A DNA stretch of 5,541 nucleotides from Synergistaceae bacterium (lineage in GTDB: Bacteria > Synergistota > Synergistia > Synergistales > Synergistaceae). The notes beneath the pieces were generated by a model. That model saw only the letters and a program-made list of their open reading frames with translations, did not search any database and was not told the origin of the DNA. The translations under genes and the position numbers were made by a program. The stretch is from NCBI GenBank assembly GCA_012727545.1, contig JAAYHA010000007.1:1-5541 (forward strand). The letters run 5' to 3'. This document shows positions 1-4,096 of this stretch, piece by piece (the stretch's first letter is position 1; the number at the start of each line of letters is the position of its first letter).

Positions 1-592
1 AAAGCGTGGCAGCACAATTGGCGAACGAAATGTATTCCCCTGTCTGCATGGAAAATTTACTCTTGAGAATGTCAAATCGGAAGACATTTGCAGGTGAGAG
101 AGGTTCTGTGAAAATGTCAGCGCCCATAATAATAAAATGACAATCCGTAATTGCCGGCACAGGAGGTTCCCATTCTTCATAGGCCTTCAGCGAAAGTCCC
201 CTGGAACCGTCTGCTTCGATGATCGTTCTTCCTGTGGTGATTTTTGAAACTATCTCTGCTATATCTTCAGGTGTATAACCGGAAAGCTTTTCTCCGCTTC
301 TCTCCTTTGCGGCAGTTATCATGGAAGGCATCTGTCCGGCCTTTTGCAGTTCTTTGATAAGATCATCCGTTCCTGCAATTATCTCAAAAGGAGATTCATC
401 CTTTTGGGGAGGAAATATCTTTGTGGTAGTAGTCAGAAGTGTAAAAGTATCTTTTGCAGTATATCGCCCCAGCGCAAACATAAGGGAGGTTTTTCCGCCG
501 CCCCCCGTGATGGCAATAACTTTATATTTCATGATCTTCAGGCTGTCATCGACACCCCTGATCAAATTGTCTCCGATCAACAGCTTATTCAA
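1..592 (-). CDS. yqeC: Selenium cofactor biosynthesis protein YqeC, partial (C-terminus beyond window)
   Basis: This is the N-terminal 197 codons of a YqeC-family protein; family members are roughly 230-260 residues, so a few dozen C-terminal residues are missing. Seen: a glycine-rich nucleotide-binding loop ITGGGGKTS at residues 28-36, a TTTTKIF segment at 54-60, and the family hallmark EADGSRGLSLKA at 126-137. Known of the family: YqeC is a putative nucleotide-binding accessory protein linked by genome context to selenium-dependent molybdenum hydroxylases; its exact reaction is not established. I chose the TTG start at 592-590 over the internal ATG at 532-530. The TTG has a strong Shine-Dalgarno match at 596-607, and it adds about 20 residues before the glycine loop, which resembles the usual spacing in the family. 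The ATG start would leave the loop almost at the N-terminus and has only a weak ribosome site. The gene is divergent from the tryptophan transporter operon, with no obvious functional link to it. Family assignment is confident; the start is moderately so. Confidence 0.88.
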   Translation of the reverse strand, partial: MNKLLIGDNLIRGVDDSLKIMKYKVIAITGGGGKTSLMFALGRYTAKDTFTLLTTTTKIFPPQKDESPFEIIAGTDDLIKELQKAGQMPSMITAAKERSGEKLSGYTPEDIAEIVSKITTGRTIIEADGSRGLSLKAYEEWEPPVPAITDCHFIIMGADIFTEPLSPANVFRFDILKSKFSMQTGEYISFANCAATL

Positions 593-595
593 GTT

Positions 596-607
596 ATCAC
601 TTCCCTT
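596..607 (-). promoter_or_regulatory. Extended Shine-Dalgarno site of yqeC
   Basis: Read on the minus strand, this is AAGGGAAGTGAT. It matches 10 of 12 positions of the full anti-Shine-Dalgarno complement AAAGGAGGTGAT, and is followed by AAC and the TTG codon at 592-590. The core-to-start spacing is about 7 nt. This site decides the TTG start for yqeC. Confidence 0.6.
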
Positions 608-619
608 ATTCGTCCATAA

Positions 620-647
620 ATAATAACAGAGAAAAGCGTGATGTGAA
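620..647 (-). promoter_or_regulatory. Candidate sigma-70-type promoter for yqeC
   Basis: On the minus strand, TTCACA (647-642, 5/6 to TTGACA) and TATTAT (625-620, 5/6 to TATAAT) are separated by 16 nt. Transcription would start near 613, leaving a leader of about 20 nt that just includes the Shine-Dalgarno site at 607-596. The position is sensible, but the region is AT-rich, so chance matches are likely. Confidence 0.4.
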
Positions 648-716
648 GCATTGTTTATCAAGAAATATGATTTGTTAGTTTTTATTTTAAAAACGTAAAA
701 ATGACAGATACAGGTA

Positions 717-745
717 TTGACAATTAAATATTTTAATGGTAATTT
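717..745 (+). promoter_or_regulatory. Candidate promoter for the T-box leader and tryptophan transporter operon
   Basis: A perfect -35 hexamer TTGACA lies at 717-722. The -10 is less clear. TAATTT at 740-745 has the ideal 17-nt spacing but matches only 3/6. GGTAAT at 738-743, preceded by T, matches 4/6 with 15-nt spacing. Initiation near 750 would start the transcript about 20-30 nt before T-box Stem I. An alternative -10, TATAAA at 758-763, lacks a good -35. The hexamer is certain; the promoter call is tentative. Confidence 0.4.
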
Positions 746-970
746 GCAACCCAATAATATAAATATTCAAACCGATGAAGTGGAGATCAAACCGTTTCAT
801 GCGCCTACAGAGAGCGGGGGAAGATGAGAACCCTGCGGAAAAGCAGATCGGCAAATGGACCACAGAGGGCAAGGCCAAAGGCGAAAGCTGAGTATCCGAG
901 ACGTATGCCGGCGTAAACGGCAGGGTGTGTGACTGCACATCCGTTAGAGAGGATCCGGTTCGGATCAACT

Positions 971-1004
971 AAGGTGGTACCGCAGATGAAATATATCTGT
1001 CCTT
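971..1004 (+). promoter_or_regulatory. T-box antiterminator element
   Basis: AAGG (971-974) can pair with CCTT (1001-1004). The 7-nt bulge TGGTACC (975-981) contains the TGGT (975-978) that contacts the tRNA acceptor end. GCAGAT (982-987) pairs with ATCTGT (995-1000), with one G-T wobble, around a 7-nt loop. This is the standard antiterminator geometry. It uses 995-1004, which is also the 5' arm of the terminator, so the two folds exclude each other. Confidence 0.85.
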
Positions 1005-1030
1005 TGAATTTTCAAAGGGCAGATTTTTTT
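995..1030 (+). terminator. Factor-independent terminator of the T-box leader
   Basis: ATCTGTCCTTTG (995-1006) pairs with CAAAGGGCAGAT (1013-1024) over 12 bp, with one wobble, around the loop AATTTT. A run of seven T residues (1024-1030) follows. It is the default OFF structure of the riboswitch and competes with the antiterminator at 971-1004. Confidence 0.9.
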
Positions 1031-1060
1031 ATATACAAGGACAAAAGTGTTACAGGAAAA

Positions 1061-1105
1061 ATGAGACAAGACGAGAGAACAGACAAGACGAGAAAGGGTT
1101 GGTAA
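1061..1105 (+). CDS. Possible 14-residue leader peptide ending in tryptophan (uORF)
   Basis: An ATG at 1061 opens a frame encoding MRQDERTDKTRKGW, then TAA at 1103-1105, only 2 nt before the trpP ATG at 1108. AGGA at 1054-1057 is a possible ribosome site, although its 3-nt spacing to the ATG is short. The last sense codon (1100-1102) is TGG, the only Trp codon, and the ORF runs through the trpP Shine-Dalgarno region (1094-1098). It is present only in transcripts that read through the T-box terminator. Inference: it could couple translation to trpP by termination and reinitiation. It is short and highly charged, coding potential cannot be judged, and it may be chance. Confidence 0.3.
   Translation: MRQDERTDKTRKGW
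1063..1093 (+). repeat. 13-bp direct repeat with 18-bp period upstream of trpP
   Basis: AGACAAGACGAGA occurs exactly at 1063-1075 and 1081-1093, offset by 18 bp, inside a purine-rich stretch. If the uORF is translated, the offset keeps frame, so the repeat encodes RQDE- and TDKT-containing units read from related DNA. No function is evident; it may reflect local slippage duplication. Confidence 0.7.
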
Positions 1106-1107
1106 TT

Positions 1108-1677
1108 ATGGAGCAGAGAGCAGCAGTAAGAGAGCAGAGAGTTGTAGCAGTTGAGAAGAGAGAGGGCCTTTCAATATCAGATGTCCTTCTAGTGGGAGTG
1201 CTGCTTGCAGCGGGTGCAGTCCTCAAATTTTTTGTAGGTTCCATGTTTTCGATGGGCATGAAACCAAATTTTATTATCGCGATGTACTGCCTTTCAATAC
1301 TTATCATAAGGCCGAGATTCAAAGAAGCCGCAGTGATCGGGCTTCTTGCAGGAGCGATCTGCCAGTTTTTCCCGGGAACTCCGTATATTAATTTTGTAAG
1401 CGAGCTTGTCGGAGCCCTCGTCATGGCGGCATTTATGTACATACCGTTCAAACAAGGCAAATTCTCTCCCATTCCCGTCATCAGCACCTTTATCAGTACA
1501 CTGGCAAGCGGTTTTACCTTCATAGCGGTAATGTACCTCATCTTCTACGCAGGAGCCGATGTCAAGCCGGTGCCGCTGGCTATATTCCTGGGCATCATAT
1601 TTGGAACTGCTGCGATCAATTCAGTGATAGTACAGATCCTCTATGTACCATTGAAGCTTGCTCTGAAAAGAAACTGA
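1108..1677 (+). CDS. trpP: TrpP-like tryptophan ECF transporter S component
   Basis: A 189-residue integral membrane protein predicted to bind tryptophan and deliver it with the ECF module encoded just downstream. Hydrophobic segments lie at about residues 26-44, 55-67, 74-88, 97-113, 122-147 and 155-182. The GMKPN motif at 50-54 after the first helix, and FPGTPYIN at 88-95, resemble the TrpP (YhaG) family. A hydrophilic, charged leader of about 20 residues precedes the first helix and contains an imperfect repeat (REQR/EQR with AAV, VAV). I chose ATG 1108 because AAAGGG at 1093-1098 is well spaced for it; a TTG at 1099 in the same frame would sit directly on that site. Regulation is by the T-box at 771-1030, whose TGG specifier independently supports tryptophan. 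Transport of another aromatic amino acid or an indole-like compound remains possible. Membrane S-component role is confident; substrate is well supported but indirect. Confidence 0.82.
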   Translation: MEQRAAVREQRVVAVEKREGLSISDVLLVGVLLAAGAVLKFFVGSMFSMGMKPNFIIAMYCLSILIIRPRFKEAAVIGLLAGAICQFFPGTPYINFVSELVGALVMAAFMYIPFKQGKFSPIPVISTFISTLASGFTFIAVMYLIFYAGADVKPVPLAIFLGIIFGTAAINSVIVQILYVPLKLALKRN

Positions 1678-1686
1678 TCAGACAAA

Positions 1687-2526
1687 ATGATCAGGATCAG
1701 CGGACTCTCCTTTAAATATGAGGGGGGCAGGGAAGAAGCCCTTAAAAATATTGATATTACGGTACGCAGGGGGGATTTCCTGGGTGTCATAGGGAGCAGC
1801 GGAGCAGGCAAGACGACGCTGCTCCATGCGATCAACGGCATCATCCCCCATCATTTTCACGGGGATTATTACGGCTCGGTCAAAGTCAACGGTTCTGACA
1901 CAGTCGACAATAAGCCTGAACAGCTTGCAGGAACTGTCGGCAGCGTCCGCCAGGATTTCGAGAGCCAGATGGTATCCTCTGTGGTCGAGGATGAGATACT
2001 CTTCGGACTTGAAAATTTCTCAGTCCCGCGTGATGAGATAGAAAAACGGCTGACAGATGCCCTGGATAAAACCGGCATCAGAAATCTCAGGGAGAGGAAT
2101 ATAGCTACCCTCAGCGGCGGACAGAAGCAGAAAGTGGCGATATCTGCGATCATAGCTCTCATGCCGGATGTCCTTGTCCTGGATGAACCCACAGGGGAGC
2201 TTGATCCTCAGAGCAGCCGCCAGATATTCCGTCTGCTGAGGGAACTGAACGAAAAACACGGGATCACCATCATTGTGGTGGAGCAGAAAATAATGCTTCT
2301 TTGCGAATTTGCCAGAAGCCTGGCAGTGATGGACGGGGGGAAGATCATCCTGGAGGGGCCGGTCGCTGATGTGCTTAAAAGCAGCAGGCAGATGGAAAGT
2401 GCCGGCGTAAACTGTCCAAGGGTCGTAACGCTTGCAGACAGGCTCAAAGACGAAAATCTATATATGGGACCGGTACCGGTAAATATCCCTGAGGCGGAAA
2501 AGATGGTAAGGAGCATAACGTTATGA
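1687..2526 (+). CDS. ecfA1: ECF transporter ATPase EcfA1 with atypical H-loop
   Basis: A cytoplasmic 279-residue ABC ATPase, normal in length for EcfA/CbiO proteins, that powers uptake with EcfA2, EcfT and the TrpP-like S component. Seen in order: Walker A GSSGAGKTT (36-44), Q-loop Q89 in VRQDFESQ, canonical signature LSGGQ (142-146), Walker B VLVLDEP (162-168; D166, E167) and D-loop ELDP (171-174). The switch position reads IIVVEQK, so the usual H-loop histidine is Gln200. The Gln codon is CAG at 2284-2286. The gene starts 9 nt after the trpP stop with no clear Shine-Dalgarno sequence, which suggests translational coupling; the last 4 nt overlap ecfA2. Family assignment is secure. The Gln change suggests that the ATP site built on this subunit's Walker motifs hydrolyses poorly, which is inference. 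Confidence 0.92.
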   Translation: MIRISGLSFKYEGGREEALKNIDITVRRGDFLGVIGSSGAGKTTLLHAINGIIPHHFHGDYYGSVKVNGSDTVDNKPEQLAGTVGSVRQDFESQMVSSVVEDEILFGLENFSVPRDEIEKRLTDALDKTGIRNLRERNIATLSGGQKQKVAISAIIALMPDVLVLDEPTGELDPQSSRQIFRLLRELNEKHGITIIVVEQKIMLLCEFARSLAVMDGGKIILEGPVADVLKSSRQMESAGVNCPRVVTLADRLKDENLYMGPVPVNIPEAEKMVRSITL

Positions 2527-3329
2527 TCCGCTTTGATAATGTTCACTACTCAACCAACAATATAAATATTATCAACGGAGTCTCTTTTGAGTTGAGAAAA
2601 GGGGATTTCACCGCGCTTATCGGAGCCAACGGCGCGGGAAAGTCCACTCTTGCAAGACTTTGCAACGGACTGCTGAAACCCTCCCGCGGTGCTGTTAATG
2701 TCGGAGGTTTTGATACAGCTTTGGTCAGGACGAGCCGGATCGCAAAATTTACCGGTTTTCTCTTTCAGAACCCCGACAGGCAGATATGCAAAAACAGGGT
2801 TTGCGATGAGATACGCTTCAGCCTGGAATGTGTGATGGAAGACAGAGCGGAGATAGAGATGAGATGTGAGAGGACTCTTGAAGAATTTTCCCTCGACGGG
2901 GAGAGAGATCCTTTCAGCATGAGCAGAGGGGAGCGGCAAAGGCTTGTCCTGGCCTCGATATTGGCGACAGAACCTGAACTGCTGCTTTTGGATGAGCCGA
3001 CTACAGGCCTCGACTACAGGGAATGCATGCACATCATGGAATGCATAAGCGGGATAAACAGAAAAGGAGCGACAGTGCTTATGGTCTCCCATGACATGGA
3101 AATAGTACAGGATTTTGCCAGGGAGGTAATGGTACTGAATGACGGAGAGCTGCTTGCACACGGCAGCACGAAGGATATCCTCAGGGACGGGCCGCTTCTG
3201 GCAAGCGCTTCACTTTTACCGCCACAGATAACTGAACTTGCTGTCAGGCTTGGAGCGGGTTATGAAAATGTCGTTACTGTTGATGACATGGTGTCGGCTG
3301 TAAAGAAAAAGAGAGAAGGTGCAGAGTGA
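2523..3329 (+). CDS. ecfA2: ECF transporter ATPase EcfA2 with degenerate signature motif
   Basis: The second ABC ATPase of the ECF module, 268 residues. Seen in order: Walker A GANGAGKST (34-42), Q-loop Q82 in FQNPDRQ, signature region MSRGERQR (133-140) in place of LSGGQ, Walker B LLLLDEP (153-159; D157, E158), D-loop GLD (162-164) and a normal H-loop H190 in VSHD. It differs enough from EcfA1 to be a dedicated heterodimer partner. Its start overlaps ecfA1 in an ATGA arrangement (2523-2526) and has a good AAGGAG at 2508-2513 with 9-nt spacing; its stop overlaps the ecfT start. Its complete Walker/H-loop set should pair with the canonical LSGGQ of EcfA1 to make the competent site. Family assignment is secure; the heterodimer is inferred from gene order and known ECF architecture. 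Confidence 0.92.
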   Translation: MIRFDNVHYSTNNINIINGVSFELRKGDFTALIGANGAGKSTLARLCNGLLKPSRGAVNVGGFDTALVRTSRIAKFTGFLFQNPDRQICKNRVCDEIRFSLECVMEDRAEIEMRCERTLEEFSLDGERDPFSMSRGERQRLVLASILATEPELLLLDEPTTGLDYRECMHIMECISGINRKGATVLMVSHDMEIVQDFAREVMVLNDGELLAHGSTKDILRDGPLLASASLLPPQITELAVRLGAGYENVVTVDDMVSAVKKKREGAE

Positions 3330-4096
3330 TGGGCGGCTTCCTTGACTATTCGCCCGGGGATTCTTTTCTTCACAGGCTGAACCCCCTCGCTAAGATATTT
3401 TTATCGTTGATGCTCTGCGTCTCATGTTTTGCGACAGGAAGTCCCATATTCTGCCTTATGATAATTCTGCTGAACCTCGGCATGGCATCAGTTGCCGGAA
3501 TATCTTCAAGGGCTCTTGCAATGCTGAGGACCCTGATAAAATTTTGCGCATTTCTTTTTTTCATACAGGTGTTTTTTATCAGAGAGGGCACGATCCTTCT
3601 TTCCCTGCCCTTCAACGTATATGTCACCGATAAGGGGTTTATGTTTTCGCTGATGATGGCTCTCCGGCTGATAGGCGCCACGCTTCCTCTTGCGCTGATG
3701 CTTTCTATTACAAAGATGAATGACCTTTCGAATGTTCTTGTGGGAAGAGTCGGCATACCTTACAAATACGCCTTTTCATTGACTACAGCCATAAGGTTCA
3801 TCCCTGTTTTCACTGCTGAGATGGCAGGGATAATGGAGGCACAGACGGCCAGGGGAGTTGCTTTTGACACAAAAAACATATTCAAAAAGATCGGCCTGAT
3901 CTTTCCGTTATGTGTACCTCTGCTTATAACTTCAGTGAGGAAGATAGAGGGTGCAGCGATCTCGGCTGAGCTTCGCGGTTTCAACTGCAGAAAAAGAGAG
4001 AGCGGTTACAAAAGCTACCCATTCAGAACTGCAGATATCGGTGTCTCAATATTTGCATTGATATTGGCAGCAGCGGGAGTTTTTGTTCCGTTTTAA
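3329..4096 (+). CDS. ecfT: ECF transporter transmembrane coupling protein EcfT
   Basis: A 255-residue membrane protein (EcfT/CbiQ family) that links the S component to the ATPase pair. The N-terminal YSPGDSFLHRLNPLAK (7-22) is the usual family opening. Hydrophobic segments lie at about 20-36, 40-57, 66-86, 103-127, 188-202 and 236-254. The two cytoplasmic coupling helices are recognisable by ARG at 174-176 (in AQTARGVAFD) and a variant second motif, SAELRGF at 212-218, where the triplet is LRG instead of ARG or SRG. The ATG at 3329 overlaps the ecfA2 stop by one base (TGATG); the GTG at 3326, three bases earlier, is an alternative. AGAAGGTG at 3314-3321 serves as ribosome site for either. It is the last gene of the operon; its TAA overlaps the stop of the convergent helicase gene. 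Confident family call. Confidence 0.92.
   Translation: MGGFLDYSPGDSFLHRLNPLAKIFLSLMLCVSCFATGSPIFCLMIILLNLGMASVAGISSRALAMLRTLIKFCAFLFFIQVFFIREGTILLSLPFNVYVTDKGFMFSLMMALRLIGATLPLALMLSITKMNDLSNVLVGRVGIPYKYAFSLTTAIRFIPVFTAEMAGIMEAQTARGVAFDTKNIFKKIGLIFPLCVPLLITSVRKIEGAAISAELRGFNCRKRESGYKSYPFRTADIGVSIFALILAAAGVFVPF

Larger units (their letters stand above)
771..1030 (+). promoter_or_regulatory. T-box riboswitch with tryptophan (TGG) specifier
   Basis: T-box leaders bind a specific tRNA and sense whether it is charged; uncharged tRNA stabilises an antiterminator. Stem I: GTGG at 780-783 pairs with CCAC at 860-863. Above it is an internal loop whose 3' side carries TGG at 856-858 followed by A859, the expected specifier-plus-purine arrangement; CCG 792-794 and CGG 849-851 close the top. 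AGAGAG at 809-814 precedes an apical hairpin (815-820 with 831-836) whose loop fits the conserved GGNNGNUGNGAA pattern (819-830). Possible K-turn residues flank the base (775-778 and 865-866). Further hairpins occur at 907-921, 923-942 and 952-966 (Stem III position). The T-box proper, AACTAAGGTGGTACCGCA, lies at 967-984 and matches the consensus at about 16 of 18 positions. The 5' boundary is approximate. It controls the downstream trpP-ecf operon; the TGG specifier and the TrpP-like gene agree on tryptophan. Confidence 0.93.

Noticed and set aside
321..623. Plus-strand frames of 91-100 residues opposite yqeC
   Set aside because: They overlap the conserved glycine loop and the T-rich segment coding for TTTTK in yqeC, and resemble no known protein.
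758..763. TATAAA as the -10 of the operon promoter
   Set aside because: No acceptable -35 lies 16-18 nt upstream; the perfect TTGACA at 717-722 is too far away. It remains a weaker alternative.
687..968. A 93-residue minus-strand frame across the T-box
   Set aside because: The region is fully explained as a structured T-box leader; the frame is its antisense shadow.
1061..1105. Classical trp attenuator peptide
   Set aside because: There is only one Trp codon, the ORF lies after the terminator rather than before it, and a T-box already provides transcriptional control. It is kept only as a possible coupling uORF.
1050..1541. A 163-residue open frame on the minus strand opposite the leader and trpP
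   Set aside because: It is antisense to the repetitive trpP start and the uORF region, has no recognisable family, and is explained by the codon pattern of trpP.
2550..3161. A 203-residue open frame on the minus strand opposite ecfA2
   Set aside because: It lies entirely within ecfA2, which has all ABC ATPase motifs. The predicted product has no recognisable domain and looks like an antisense shadow.
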